A stretch of 64,000 nt of DNA from JBFWVD01 sp050246915 (GCA_050246915.1 JBFWVD010000024.1:6705-70704), one strand, 5' to 3'. Positions 34,301 to 43,876 are shown, numbered from the stretch's first letter. The notes: generated from the sequence alone by a model not told the origin. Translations and numbers: made by a program.

Positions 34301-35591
34301 GGGCTTTGGCCTGTTCCGACAGCGGGACCAGATCGGCGCGTCGTCCGAGTAGCACGGTCACTGCAGCGCCGATGAGGAGCATCCCCCGAGCCGACCAGTG
34401 GTCGATGGCGAACCCACCCCAGAGCGAAGCGAACGCGGTCATGCCGCCGAATCCGACGAACCACAGGGCCATGACGCGGGCCCGGTACTGGGCTGGGGAG
34501 TGCGTCTGCAGCACCGTGACCCACGAGGTGATGAGACCGAAGTAGCAGAAGCCGACGGCGAACACGATGGGGAACGCCAGCGTTGTCGACGACACGAGCG
34601 CGTACGCGGTGTCGACCGCTCCCATGGCGTAGAGGAATCGCCGCGGGATGATGCGGGGATCGACATGGCTCCACACTGTGGCCACGCCGAGTCCTCCGAA
34701 GCACGCGCCGAGACCGAACGTGGCATAGAGCCATCGATAGGTGGACGAGTCGGAGTCGATGCCGAGATTGTGTTCGGCGATCGCGGCGAACATCGGGACG
34801 AAGGTGAGCACGAAGGCGCTGAGGAACGGAACCGACGTGATGATGTTGAACAGCACGCGGATCTCGCGCGTGGTGCGTATGCCGTCCATCACCGAGGCTC
34901 GCATCGAGGTGTTGCGCTCCGGGCGTTGCCTGGCCGGTGGCCGGACGGCGACCAGCGCGTAGATGACGAACAGATACGTGGCCGCGTTGAACAGGAAGAC
35001 CCCTGAGGTGGTCACACCGAACGAATCGCGCAACACGACGACGAGGACGGGGCCGATGGCGCGGGCGCCGTTGAGTGTGAGTGAGTTGAGCGCCACTGCG
35101 CCGCTGAGGTTCTCGGGCCGGACCATGGCAGGCAGCACCGAGCTCCAGACCGGATTGTTGAAGGCGTTGCCGAACCCGATGGCCAGCACGACCAACACGA
35201 ACAGAAATTTGTTCGGATGATCCATGCTCACCAGCCACGCCAACAGCAGCGATCCCAGCAGCTGCTCGATCTGGCAGACGATGAGATAGGGCCGGGTCGG
35301 CAGGCGATCGCCGAGCATCCCCGAGATGGGTCCGAACAGATAGGGGACCAGTTGGGCGGCCAGAACGATGCCGGCGAAGGTCGCCGGTCGAATGCCCCCG
35401 GTCCGTCGAGCCAGGTCGAGGGCGAACGGTGCGAGCAGCACGTTCTGCATCCAGGTGCCCAGGCCAGAGGCCAGACCGCCGAACCACATGATCCGAAACG
35501 GCCGCTCACGCAGCGCTGCGGCCGCGGTCCCTCCGCGCGAGGAGCTGTGGTTCGTGCGGGAGGTCGTCGAACGGTCGGGCGAACTGGTCAT
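34284..35591 (-). CDS. MFS transporter, MFS_3 (enterobactin exporter-like) type
   Basis: A 435-residue membrane carrier with about twelve helices. Motifs: GISGMLGDRLPTRPYL-type loop 2-3 (seen as FGPISGMLGDRLPTRP), FNNPVWSSVLPAMVRPENLSGAVALNS, a hallmark of the MFS_3 group, and QTHSPAQYRARVMALW. These proteins usually export small molecules or drugs; the substrate here is unknown. ATG 35591 was taken over an upstream GTG at 35612. The 3' end runs into the tandem palindromic repeat. Confidence 0.82.
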   Translation of the reverse strand: MTSSPDRSTTSRTNHSSSRGGTAAAALRERPFRIMWFGGLASGLGTWMQNVLLAPFALDLARRTGGIRPATFAGIVLAAQLVPYLFGPISGMLGDRLPTRPYLIVCQIEQLLGSLLLAWLVSMDHPNKFLFVLVVLAIGFGNAFNNPVWSSVLPAMVRPENLSGAVALNSLTLNGARAIGPVLVVVLRDSFGVTTSGVFLFNAATYLFVIYALVAVRPPARQRPERNTSMRASVMDGIRTTREIRVLFNIITSVPFLSAFVLTFVPMFAAIAEHNLGIDSDSSTYRWLYATFGLGACFGGLGVATVWSHVDPRIIPRRFLYAMGAVDTAYALVSSTTLAFPIVFAVGFCYFGLITSWVTVLQTHSPAQYRARVMALWFVGFGGMTAFASLWGGFAIDHWSARGMLLIGAAVTVLLGRRADLVPLSEQAKALGQVP

Positions 35592-35636
35592 GGGGCCCGC
35601 CGATCTTGCCACTCGCCCGCGCCGGCAGGCGCCTCG

Positions 35637-36788
35637 TCAATCCCCGAATGCGGTGAGCAGGTCGACGCTGGGACGGCCGAGGGCCTCGGCCACGACGGCG
35701 TTGGTGACGGCGCCGCCCACGCAGTTGAACCCGTGGGCGAGTGCCAGATCGCGCCGGGCTGCTTCCTGCGGACCTCGCGCCACCTCGGCGATGAAGGGCA
35801 ACGTCGCGTTGGTGAGTGCGTAGGTGGAGGTGAACGGCACGGCGCCGGGCATGTTGCCGACGGCGTAGTGGATGACTCCGTGCTGTTCGTAAATGGGGTT
35901 GTCGTGCGTGGTCTCGCGGGTGGTCTCGATGCAACCGCCTTGGTCGACGGCGACGTCGACGATGACCGCCCCGGGCTTCATCGATCGGACCATGTCCTCG
36001 CTGACCACCACCGGAGCCCGACCGCCGGCCACGAGCACGGCACCGATCACCAGATCGGCGTCGGCGACGGCGCGTTCCACGGCGCCGCGGTTGGAAGCGA
36101 GGGTGATGATGCGACCGCGATGGATCTGATCGACGAATCGCAGTCGATCGAGGTTCTTGTCGAGCAGCGACACCTCGGCTTCCATGCCCGCGGCGATCCA
36201 CGCAGCGTTCCACCCCACGTTCCCGGCGCCGAGCACGACGACGCGAGCGGGCCGGACGCCGGGAGCGCCACCCATGAGCACGCCTCGACCGCCCTTGTGG
36301 CGTTCCAGGTACTGCGCACCCATCTGCGGTGCCAGTCGTCCCGCCACCTCGCTCATCGGGGCGAGCAACGGCAGCGCACCGCCGGCGGCTTGCACCGTCT
36401 CGTACGCGATGGCGGTGGTACCGGCGGCGAGCAGCGCGTCGGCCACCTTGGGGTAGGCGGCCAGGTGCAGATAGGTGAACAGCGTGAGATCGGGACGCAG
36501 GAAGCCGAACTCCGATGACTGCGGCTCCTTCACCTTCACCACCATCGAGTGGGCCCACGCGTCAGCGGCGGTGTCAACGATGGTTGCGCCGGCGGCGACG
36601 TACTCGGCGTCGCTGATGGCCGACTCGGAGCCCGCGCCCTTCTGGACGAACACCTCGACCCCGAGGCGCTCGAGCTCGCGTACCCCGTCGGGGGTGAGCG
36701 CCACTCGGTGCTCCTGGGTCTTGATCTCGGTGGGAACACCGAGTGTGAGGGGTCTCAGCGGGCGAGATGCGGTGGATGGGTCGGTCAT
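35637..36788 (-). CDS. ald: Alanine dehydrogenase
   Basis: NAD-dependent interconversion of L-alanine with pyruvate and ammonia. 383 residues. Family signatures: GVPTEIKTQEHRVALTP, VVKVKEPQ (substrate Lys), LFTYLHLAAY (catalytic His), NAD motif VVLGAGNVGW, and VAVDQGGCIETT with the catalytic Asp. ATG 36788 has GGAG nine bases upstream. It is divergent from an ABC exporter. Together with alaC it links alanine to pyruvate and ammonia assimilation. Confidence 0.93.
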   Translation of the reverse strand: MTDPSTASRPLRPLTLGVPTEIKTQEHRVALTPDGVRELERLGVEVFVQKGAGSESAISDAEYVAAGATIVDTAADAWAHSMVVKVKEPQSSEFGFLRPDLTLFTYLHLAAYPKVADALLAAGTTAIAYETVQAAGGALPLLAPMSEVAGRLAPQMGAQYLERHKGGRGVLMGGAPGVRPARVVVLGAGNVGWNAAWIAAGMEAEVSLLDKNLDRLRFVDQIHRGRIITLASNRGAVERAVADADLVIGAVLVAGGRAPVVVSEDMVRSMKPGAVIVDVAVDQGGCIETTRETTHDNPIYEQHGVIHYAVGNMPGAVPFTSTYALTNATLPFIAEVARGPQEAARRDLALAHGFNCVGGAVTNAVVAEALGRPSVDLLTAFGD

Positions 36789-36895
36789 GTGAACGCTCCG
36801 GTGCTCCCGCGGCATCGACGCTGATGACCGGCGGTGCCGCGAGGATAGAGGCAGGCGCCGGACGCTCGGGCGGTGATCTCACTACTGTGCTGGCG

Positions 36896-37798
36896 ATGTT
36901 GGGCGTTGAGGGCGTCGTGAAGCGATTCGGCTCGTTGCTGGCCCTCGACGACGTCAGCTTCTCGGCGCAACGAGGCCAGATCCTCGGTCTCCTCGGACCG
37001 AACGGCGCGGGCAAGACCACGACGATGCGGGCGATCATGCACCTCGTCGCGCTCGACCGTGGAGCGGTCACCTGGGACGGTTCAGCGATCAGCGCCGAGA
37101 TGCGCAGCTCGTTCGGATACATGCCCGCCGAGCGCGGCATGTATCCCCGTATGAAGGTGCGTGACCACCTCGTCTACTACTCGCGTCTGTCGGGGACGAC
37201 GACCCACGAGGCCGGCCGATCCGCCGATGAATGGATCGAACGACTTGGTCTGGGCGATCGCCGAGACGCCACGGTCGAGAGCCTCTCCAGCGGCAACCAA
37301 CAACGAGTGCAGTTGGCGTTGGCCCTCCTCGGCGAGCCGGAGGTCCTCATCCTCGACGAGCCGTTCTCGGGGCTCGACCCCGTTGCTGTCGAGAACCTCA
37401 GCGACGTCCTGCGTGAGCAGGCAGCGCGCGGTGCTGCGGTCCTGCTGAGCAGCCATCAACTCGACCTCGTCGCCGACGTGTGCCGATCGGTGGTCATCAT
37501 CGATCGCGGCCGGGTGGTGCTGCGTGGTGATGTGGCTTCGCTGCGGGCGGCCAGCGGTATTCGACACATCGACGTCGAGTTCGCCGCGCCGACCATCTGG
37601 ACCGTGGAGGCGCCGGCGGAGGTCAGCGACGATGGTCGTCGCCATCGCGTCACCGTGGATCGCAACGTCGATCCGCATGGTCTCATCGACGCTGCCCATC
37701 GTGCTGGGACGGTGGTCGCGTTCTCGTTCGCTTCGCCCGATCTGTCCGAGGTGTTCCTGCGGTCGCTTGCCACCGCGCACGGCTCGGCGGAGCGATGA
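36896..37798 (+). CDS. ABC transporter ATPase, NatA-like exporter type
   Basis: A 300-residue ATPase with Walker A GPNGAGKTT, a signature LSSGNQQRVQLA (variant of LSGGQ), Walker B VLILDEPFSGLD and the H-loop SSHQLDL. The C-terminal DUF4162-like extension is typical of NatA/drug or sodium exporters. It overlaps the permease gene by ATGA and pairs with it. ATG 36896 begins the conserved domain; a GTG nine bases upstream is an alternative. Substrate unknown. Confidence 0.88.
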   Translation: MLGVEGVVKRFGSLLALDDVSFSAQRGQILGLLGPNGAGKTTTMRAIMHLVALDRGAVTWDGSAISAEMRSSFGYMPAERGMYPRMKVRDHLVYYSRLSGTTTHEAGRSADEWIERLGLGDRRDATVESLSSGNQQRVQLALALLGEPEVLILDEPFSGLDPVAVENLSDVLREQAARGAAVLLSSHQLDLVADVCRSVVIIDRGRVVLRGDVASLRAASGIRHIDVEFAAPTIWTVEAPAEVSDDGRRHRVTVDRNVDPHGLIDAAHRAGTVVAFSFASPDLSEVFLRSLATAHGSAER

Positions 37799-39000
37799 GC
37801 GCGCGTCAACCGATGACCGCGCGTCAGGCGATTGCTCTGGTTGCTCGCCGGGAGATCGTCGCCCGTCTCTGGGTCAAGTCGTTCTACATCTTCACTGGCG
37901 CGCTGATGGTCGTCATCTTGGCCATCGGCGTCATCACACGGATGGCCGACAACAGTGGGCCCGACGGCTTGTCGATCGCGGTGTCGCAGCCCGCTCCTCC
38001 CGGCTTCGTCGACACACTCCGCTCGGTTGCCGAGGCCTCCGAACGTCGCGCCAGCGTCGACCTCGTCGGCGATGCGGGAGCGGTTCGCACCGCTGTCGAC
38101 GAGGGTCGCGCCGACGTCGGAGTCGTCAGCGATCGTGGCGACGTCGTGTACGAACATCAGATCGACGACGACGTCGATTTCATCATCCAGCAGGCTTGGG
38201 CCGAGGTCAGCATCCGCGAAGCACTCATCGATGCTGGTGTCGAAGCGGACCGCCTGGATGCAGCGCTACGTCCAGCGCCGCTCACCGTGTCGTTCATCGA
38301 TGAGCGCGAGGACAACGACGACATCGCCCTGTTGACCGGGTCGCTGGTGGCGATCTTGTTGATGCTCTCGCTCCAGACGTTCGGCAACTACGTCCTCATG
38401 GGCGTCATCGAGGAGAAGTCGACGGCGGTCGTCGAACTGCTCCTCGCTCGGATCCGCTCCGATCAACTCCTCGCGGGCAAGGTGATCGGGATCGGAGTGT
38501 GCGCCTTGCTGCAATTCGCGTTGTCGGTGGCCGCAGGGATGGCGTCGTTCGCCATCTCCGGTGCTGATGTGCCCAGCGAGATCTGGTCGACCTTGCCGAC
38601 GACCATCGTGTGGTTCCTCGGCGGCTACTTGCTCTACTCCACGTTGTTCGCGCTGGCGGGGTCACTGGTGAGCCGGCAGGAAGACGCTCAGGCGGCAGCT
38701 GGACCGATCATCGCCGCGTTGGTTGCTGCGTACATGGTCGTGTTCATCTTCGGTTCCGATCCACGGTCGGCGGCGAGTGTGGTCCTGTCGATGGTGCCTC
38801 CGGTGGCACCGTTCATGATGCCGATGCGCATGGCTGCCGGTGCGGCGTCATGGCTCGAAGTGGGCGCGTCGCTGGCGTTGCTCGTGCTCGCCGTCGTGGG
38901 GGCGTGGAAGCTCGCCGGTCGGATCTACGACCAGGTACTGCTGCGGCGTGGGACCCGCATCTCCTGGGGTGAGGCAATCGCCGGGGTTCGCCGCCGATGA
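37795..39000 (+). CDS. ABC-2 type permease, NatB-like
   Basis: A 401-residue permease. A first membrane helix (residues 30-50) is followed by a large extracytoplasmic region (about 55-180) and then five or six helices to the C-terminus, the layout of NatB-like ABC-2 permeases. The EEKSTAVVELLLARIRSDQLLAGKVIGIG motif (shortened here: EKSTAVVELLLA) after helix 2 is a family signature. Its start overlaps the ATPase stop, so the two form one exporter. Sodium, peptide or antibiotic export are all possible. Confidence 0.87.
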   Translation: MSARQPMTARQAIALVARREIVARLWVKSFYIFTGALMVVILAIGVITRMADNSGPDGLSIAVSQPAPPGFVDTLRSVAEASERRASVDLVGDAGAVRTAVDEGRADVGVVSDRGDVVYEHQIDDDVDFIIQQAWAEVSIREALIDAGVEADRLDAALRPAPLTVSFIDEREDNDDIALLTGSLVAILLMLSLQTFGNYVLMGVIEEKSTAVVELLLARIRSDQLLAGKVIGIGVCALLQFALSVAAGMASFAISGADVPSEIWSTLPTTIVWFLGGYLLYSTLFALAGSLVSRQEDAQAAAGPIIAALVAAYMVVFIFGSDPRSAASVVLSMVPPVAPFMMPMRMAAGAASWLEVGASLALLVLAVVGAWKLAGRIYDQVLLRRGTRISWGEAIAGVRRR

Positions 39001-39014
39001 CGTCGGAATGCCGC

Positions 39015-40103
39015 TCAGCCAGGTGACAACGTGAGCGGGGAGGCGCGGCCGACCAGCGCGGCGAGCCGAGCGGGATCGGCCGCGTCCGCGATCTCGCGCA
39101 TCCAACGGCGGTATTCGATCGAGACCTTGTCGGTGCGCACCGAGATCTCCGTCGTGGTGTCGAGCGGGAACCACGCGGGTACCTGATTGGTGACCACGGG
39201 CTCGTCCTCTTCCAGAACAATGCGCTGGAAGGCGAAGTGCGGCTCGTCGTCGCCGTCGAGATCGTCGTCGCGGGCGATGAACCAGAACGATCGACAGGAG
39301 ACCGCGTCAATTGGGCTTGCGGTCATCCACAGCAGACGACGGGCACCGGTGTCGAGGGTGAACTCGATGCTCACGGTGCACGGCATGGGCATGCGGTAGC
39401 GCGACGAGCCATACATGGCGGTCGACGCTGGATCGAACTCCGGCGGGTCGTAGGTGAAGCGCAACTCGCCGTCGACTCGGCTCAGTTCCGGAAGCGGCGG
39501 CACCGGCTCGTCACGGCGACCCAAGGTCCCGGCGTGCACCCAGGCAAAGTGGGCGAGGTCGACGAAGTTCTCCACTCGACGAGGCGCCGCAGTCGGCCAG
39601 GTGTACGGATCACCGGTGAGGACCCGCAGGCCAGGATCATCGAAGGCCGGGCACGCCGGAATCGACGTCCCGGCGCGGTCGTCGATGCGCACCCACACCA
39701 AGCCGTAGGCGATCTGCGTCGAGTAGGCGCCGACCCGAGCGCGAGAAGGGATCGGACCATCGGGCAGAGCGGGGATGTCGATGCATTTGCCCGAGCCGTC
39801 CCACAGCCAACCGTGATAGGCGCATCGCACCCCTGCGCTATCCACCCATCCCACCGAGAGCTTCGTCGATCGATGCAGGCAGCGATCGTCGAGGGCGATG
39901 ACGCCGTGATCGGGGACATCAGCGATGGCCAGATCGCGGCCCAACAGACGCACCGGCAACGGACGGGCCCCATCGTGGCTCCCCAGCGAGGGTTTCGTGA
40001 GCTCCTCGAGCGTGCAAACGGGGTGCCAGAACATCTCGAGGGCCCGTGTCAATCGTTGTTGATCGTCGCCGAGCGGTGGGGAGACAGACGGGATCTCGGT
40101 CAT
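39015..40103 (-). CDS. Rieske-type oxygenase, aromatic-ring/PaO-like
   Basis: A 362-residue oxygenase component. The Rieske 2Fe-2S site is complete: Cys75 and His77 in DRCLHRST, Cys94 and His97 in RCAYHGW. The mononuclear iron site is seen in ENFVDLAHFAWVH (two His plus an acidic residue). It would use electrons from a separate reductase, not present in the window, to demethylate or hydroxylate a substrate. Upstream on the same strand, 125 bases away, is the 8-oxoguanine-deaminase-like gene, with a palindromic repeat between. Start ATG 40103. Confidence 0.85.
   Translation of the reverse strand: MTEIPSVSPPLGDDQQRLTRALEMFWHPVCTLEELTKPSLGSHDGARPLPVRLLGRDLAIADVPDHGVIALDDRCLHRSTKLSVGWVDSAGVRCAYHGWLWDGSGKCIDIPALPDGPIPSRARVGAYSTQIAYGLVWVRIDDRAGTSIPACPAFDDPGLRVLTGDPYTWPTAAPRRVENFVDLAHFAWVHAGTLGRRDEPVPPLPELSRVDGELRFTYDPPEFDPASTAMYGSSRYRMPMPCTVSIEFTLDTGARRLLWMTASPIDAVSCRSFWFIARDDDLDGDDEPHFAFQRIVLEEDEPVVTNQVPAWFPLDTTTEISVRTDKVSIEYRRWMREIADAADPARLAALVGRASPLTLSPG
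40048..40063. repeat. GTCAAY dyad, copy 6 (one mismatch)
   Basis: GTCAATCGTTGTTGAT, near the 5' end of the Rieske gene; the last base differs from the consensus. Confidence 0.65.
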
Positions 40104-40160
40104 GCGCGAGCGAACCTACGAGTGCAGTGTGACCATTCTGTTTCCATGCCGTGACTCCTC

Positions 40161-40232
40161 GATCACCGGGACACGGTGATCACTGGGCACGGTGATCACT
40201 GGGCACGGTGATCAGTGGGACACGGTGATCAC
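40161..40232. repeat. Tandem 16-17-bp palindromic repeat array (4.4 units)
   Basis: Units GATCACCGGGACACGGT, GATCACTGGGCACGGT (twice) and GATCAGTGGGACACGGT, then GATCAC. Each junction makes the palindrome GTGATCAC or a near match. The array covers the stop codon of the 8-oxoguanine-deaminase-like gene and part of the gap to the Rieske gene, the same position relative to genes as the 21-bp array at 34229. Confidence 0.9.
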
Positions 40233-41623
40233 GCCAGCGCCGCCTGCATGTTCTTGGAGATCCGACGATGGGTGCGCAGCATCATGTCGAGCATCGGGGC
40301 AGTGGGCTCACCGTCTTCGACCAGCACCCTGCCCGCCACCACGGTCGTCTTGGCGGTCAAGGGACCACAGCGCAGCAACGCCTCCACCGGATCGCTCCAC
40401 GCCCCGGCGAACGCCACCGGTGGCCGTGGCCACACCACGAGGTCACCACACGCGCCGACGCTGAGCGTTCCGATCTCTCCCGTGCGTCCCAGACACGCCG
40501 CGCCGCCCAGTGTCGCCATCTCGAGCGCGTCGCGTGCCGTCATGGCCTGTGGTCCGCCGCGCAGGCGGCCGAGCAACAGCGCGGCGCGGGCCTCCATCCA
40601 CAGCGATGCGCTGTCGGTGGACGCCGAGCCATCGCAGCCGATGCCGACCGGCGAACCAGCGGCCCGCATCTCGGTGATGGGCGCCAGGCCAGCACCGATG
40701 AGTTGATTGGAGCTGGGGCAGTGGGCGATGCCGACGCGATGGGCCCCGAGGTTGGCGATGTCGACGTCGCTGGGGAACACGCAGTGGGCCACCCATGTGC
40801 GATCGCTCATCCAGCCGCATGCTTCGAGGTGCTCGACCGGACGGCAGTGGTACATCTCGGCGCAGTACGTGTCCTCGTCGCGGTCCTCGGCCAGATGGGT
40901 GTGCAGACGCACGTCGAGGCGATCAGCCAGTTCTGCGGTGCTGCGCATCAGCCGTGGCGTCACCGAGAACGGCGAGCACGGGGCGAGGCCGATGCGCACC
41001 ATGGCGAGCGGTGAGCGATCGTGATGGGCGGCGACGAGGCGCTCGCAATCGGCGAGGATCTCGTCGTCGTCCTGCACCACCTCGTCGGGGGGCAGGCCGC
41101 CGTCTTTCTTGCTGCGACTCATCGAGCCACGCGTGGGATGGAAGCGCAACCCCACCTCGCCGGCCCCGCTGATCTCCGCGCCGATCAGATCACCGGCCCC
41201 GCGTGGATGCACGTAGAGATGGTCGGTGCTCGTCGTGCACCCACCCATGGCCAATTCGATGGCGCCGATGTACGCGGACACGTACGCCGCTTCCTCGTCG
41301 AGCCGGCTCCACACCGGGTACAGCGTGGTGAGCCAATGGAACAGATCGCCTTGCAGCGCAGGCGAGAACGAACGTGTGAGGTTCTGGTAGATGTGGTGGT
41401 GGGTGTTCACGAAACCCGGTGTGACGACGCAACCGTTGGCGTCGATGGTGCGACGCGTCGCGGGTGGTCGCGTCGTCGTGTCACCCACACCCACCACTGC
41501 GCCCCCATCGATGGCGAGCCAACCGCCGGGGATCTCGCGCCGCGAGCCGTCCATCGTGACGAGCAGATCGGCATGGTCGACGACGAGATCGACCGGGGTC
41601 GGCATGGAGGCAGCGGAAGTCAT
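40229..41623 (-). CDS. 8-Oxoguanine deaminase-like amidohydrolase (TRZ/ATZ family)
   Basis: A 464-residue metal-dependent deaminase. Metal ligands: HxH in NTHHHIYQNLTR, the third His in HTHLAEDRDEDTYC, a fourth in WVAHCVFP and Asp in GIGCDGSASTDS. The CGW and EMYHCRPVEHLE segments occur in 8-oxoguanine deaminases, as against cytosine or guanine deaminases, but related enzymes act on other purines and triazines. ATG 41623 is the likely start; in-frame GTG 41680 and ATG 41605 are alternatives without better ribosome sites. The repeat array covers its 3' end. Confidence 0.8.
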   Translation of the reverse strand: MTSAASMPTPVDLVVDHADLLVTMDGSRREIPGGWLAIDGGAVVGVGDTTTRPPATRRTIDANGCVVTPGFVNTHHHIYQNLTRSFSPALQGDLFHWLTTLYPVWSRLDEEAAYVSAYIGAIELAMGGCTTSTDHLYVHPRGAGDLIGAEISGAGEVGLRFHPTRGSMSRSKKDGGLPPDEVVQDDDEILADCERLVAAHHDRSPLAMVRIGLAPCSPFSVTPRLMRSTAELADRLDVRLHTHLAEDRDEDTYCAEMYHCRPVEHLEACGWMSDRTWVAHCVFPSDVDIANLGAHRVGIAHCPSSNQLIGAGLAPITEMRAAGSPVGIGCDGSASTDSASLWMEARAALLLGRLRGGPQAMTARDALEMATLGGAACLGRTGEIGTLSVGACGDLVVWPRPPVAFAGAWSDPVEALLRCGPLTAKTTVVAGRVLVEDGEPTAPMLDMMLRTHRRISKNMQAALA

Positions 41624-41750
41624 CGACCGGAAAGGTACGGCTGCCATGTCAACGCTCGGTTTCGCCTGCCGCTCGGTCACGCGGTCGTCATCGACCTCGC
41701 ACGAAATGGAAACACGATGGGTGACCGGCGCGGCCCGAACACGTGCTTCG

Positions 41751-43181
41751 TCAGGCGTCGAGGTTGGTCATGACGTGCTTGATGCGGGTGTAGTCATCGA
41801 GCGCGTACATCGACAGGTCCTTGCCATAGCCCGACTTCTTGTAACCGCCATGGGGCATCTCGGCCACGAGGGGGATGTGGGTGTTGATCCACACGCACCC
41901 GAAGTCGAGCCGCTTGGCCAAGCGCATGGCCCGTCCGTGATCGCGGGTCCACACCGAAGATGCGAGGCCGTACTCGACCCCGTTGGCCCATGCCACCGCC
42001 TGGTCCTCGTCGTTGAAGCGCTGAACGGTGATGACCGGTCCGAACACCTCGCTCTGGATGAGCTCGTCGTCCTGACGGAGATCGGCGATGACGGTCGGCT
42101 CGTAGAAGTACCCCTGACCGCTGACCGCGTGCCCACCGGCGGTCACCGCGGCGTGTGACGGTGCCCGATCCACCATGCCGGCGACGCGGGCCAGCTGTGC
42201 CGGGTTGTTGAGCGGGCCGTAGAGGGCGTCGGCGTTGTCGGGTGCTCCGGTCACGGTGCCCTTGGCCGCCTCGGTGAGGGCCGCCACGAAATCGTCGTAG
42301 ATGCCGGGCGCGGCGATGACTCGCGTCGCCGCGGTGCAGTCCTGCCCGGCGTTGAAGTAGCCGGCAATGGAGATGCCGGCCACGGCCGCTTCGATGTCGG
42401 CGTCATCGAACACCACCACCGGCGCCTTACCGCCGAGTTCGAGGTGCACCCGCTTGAGCGAGTCGGCCGCGGCCTTGGCGACCTCCATGCCGGCGCGGAC
42501 CGATCCGGTGATCGACACCATGGCCGGTGTGCGATGGGCGACCATGGCCCGTCCGGTGTCGCGATCGCCGCACACCACGTTGAGAACACCGGGCGGTAGG
42601 AACTCCGCGGCGATCTCGGCCAACAACAAGGTCGTGACCGGGGTGGTGTCGGACGGCTTGAGCACCACGGTGTTGCCCGCGGCGATGGCCGGGGCGAACT
42701 TCCACACCGCCATCATCATCGGGTAGTTCCATGGCGCGACCTGGGCGCACACGCCGATCGGCTCGCGCCGGATCATCGAGGTGTGGCGGGCCATGTACTC
42801 GCCGGCCGACTTGCCCTCCAGCACACGCGCCGCGGCGCCGAAGAAGCGGATCTGGTCGATCATCGGAGGGATCTCTTCGCTGGCCGTCAACGACAGCGGC
42901 TTGCCGCAGTTCTCGGCTTCGAGAGCGACGAACTCCTCGGCCCGAGCCTCGACCGCATCGGCGATGCGCAACAGGGCCAGGCTGCGCTGCGACGGCGTGG
43001 CGTCTCGCCAGCCCTCGAACGCGTCGGCCGCGGCTCGCATCGCCATGTCCACATCGGTGTCCGAGGAGACCGGCGCCGTGGCGTACACCTCGCCCGTCGA
43101 TGGGTTGACCACCTCACTGGTTCGACCGTCGATCGCGTCGCTCGGGGCGCCGTTCACGAAGTTGCGGAGCGTTCGGGTCAT
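41751..43181 (-). CDS. patD: Aldehyde dehydrogenase, gamma-aminobutyraldehyde type
   Basis: NAD-dependent oxidation of 4-aminobutanal to GABA in putrescine breakdown is the likely reaction. 476 residues with APWNYPMMMAVWK, VLKPSDTTP, ITGSV (cofactor), LELGGKAPVVVF with catalytic Glu, and NAGQDCTAATR with catalytic Cys. The AGQDC form is typical of aminobutyraldehyde and betaine aldehyde enzymes. A strong GGAGG precedes ATG 43181. It follows the Lrp gene by 43 bases and faces the polyamine transporter, supporting the substrate. Confidence 0.82.
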   Translation of the reverse strand: MTRTLRNFVNGAPSDAIDGRTSEVVNPSTGEVYATAPVSSDTDVDMAMRAAADAFEGWRDATPSQRSLALLRIADAVEARAEEFVALEAENCGKPLSLTASEEIPPMIDQIRFFGAAARVLEGKSAGEYMARHTSMIRREPIGVCAQVAPWNYPMMMAVWKFAPAIAAGNTVVLKPSDTTPVTTLLLAEIAAEFLPPGVLNVVCGDRDTGRAMVAHRTPAMVSITGSVRAGMEVAKAAADSLKRVHLELGGKAPVVVFDDADIEAAVAGISIAGYFNAGQDCTAATRVIAAPGIYDDFVAALTEAAKGTVTGAPDNADALYGPLNNPAQLARVAGMVDRAPSHAAVTAGGHAVSGQGYFYEPTVIADLRQDDELIQSEVFGPVITVQRFNDEDQAVAWANGVEYGLASSVWTRDHGRAMRLAKRLDFGCVWINTHIPLVAEMPHGGYKKSGYGKDLSMYALDDYTRIKHVMTNLDA

Positions 43182-43224
43182 GGGAGGTCCTCCGGAGAGA
43201 TGTGGGAACGATCGTCGGGCGCAG

Positions 43225-43686
43225 TCATCGAGCACCCCATTCATAGGTCTGCTTGGCCAGCTGCAGATACACGAACGTCTCGGTGCGGCGAACGCCAGGG
43301 ATGGACCGCACCTTGTCGTTGATGAGTTCGAGTAGCGCTTCGTCGTTGGCGGCGACCACCTCGGCCATGAGATCGAAACTCCCAGCGGTGACCACGAGGT
43401 AGCTCACCTCGTCGAACGTGGACATGGCGTCGGCCACCCGCCGGACGTCACCTTCGGTCTTCACGCCGATCATCGCCACCCGTCGCAGCCCGAGCGACAT
43501 GGGGTCGGTTACGGCCACGACCTGCATGGCCCCGAGTTCGAGCAACCGCTGCACCCGCTGGCGCACGGCCGCCTCGCTCATGCCGACCTTGGCGCCCAGA
43601 CGCGTGTACGGCATCCGCCCGTCGGTCTGCAGCTGCTCGATGATGGCGCGGTCCACTTCGTCGATGGTCACCGGAGGCTTGGTCAT
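43225..43686 (-). CDS. Lrp/AsnC-family regulator
   Basis: A 153-residue regulator: N-terminal helix-turn-helix (VDRAIIEQLQTDGRMPYTRLGAKVGMSEAAVRQRVQRL, shortened: SEAAVRQRVQRL) and C-terminal RAM effector domain (GSFDLMAEVVAAND, near the end VRRTETFVYL). It probably controls the neighbouring aldehyde dehydrogenase and transporter genes in response to an amino acid or amine. The gap of 190 bases to potA on the other strand is the likely operator region. The ligand is not visible. Confidence 0.87.
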   Translation of the reverse strand: MTKPPVTIDEVDRAIIEQLQTDGRMPYTRLGAKVGMSEAAVRQRVQRLLELGAMQVVAVTDPMSLGLRRVAMIGVKTEGDVRRVADAMSTFDEVSYLVVTAGSFDLMAEVVAANDEALLELINDKVRSIPGVRRTETFVYLQLAKQTYEWGAR

Positions 43687-43876
43687 CGGGTTCGCATCAT
43701 GGGCGGAGACTTGGCGTCGGGCAAGGGATCGCGTTGAAAATCATGGCGCGAACGGCGGATTCCCTTGCACCGATCGGTATGGCCGTGGGAGGGTTCGCGT
43801 CGCAGGCAGACTTACGATTTGTCACCTACCCATCCGGGTCGGGTTCCAGGTGCTCAGCCTGGGGAGCAGGGAGACC

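Noticed and set aside
43687..43876. Short plus-strand frame and a TACGAT box before potA
   Set aside because: No ribosome site for the frame, and no -35 element at the right distance. The region is kept as the probable Lrp operator region without a mapped site.
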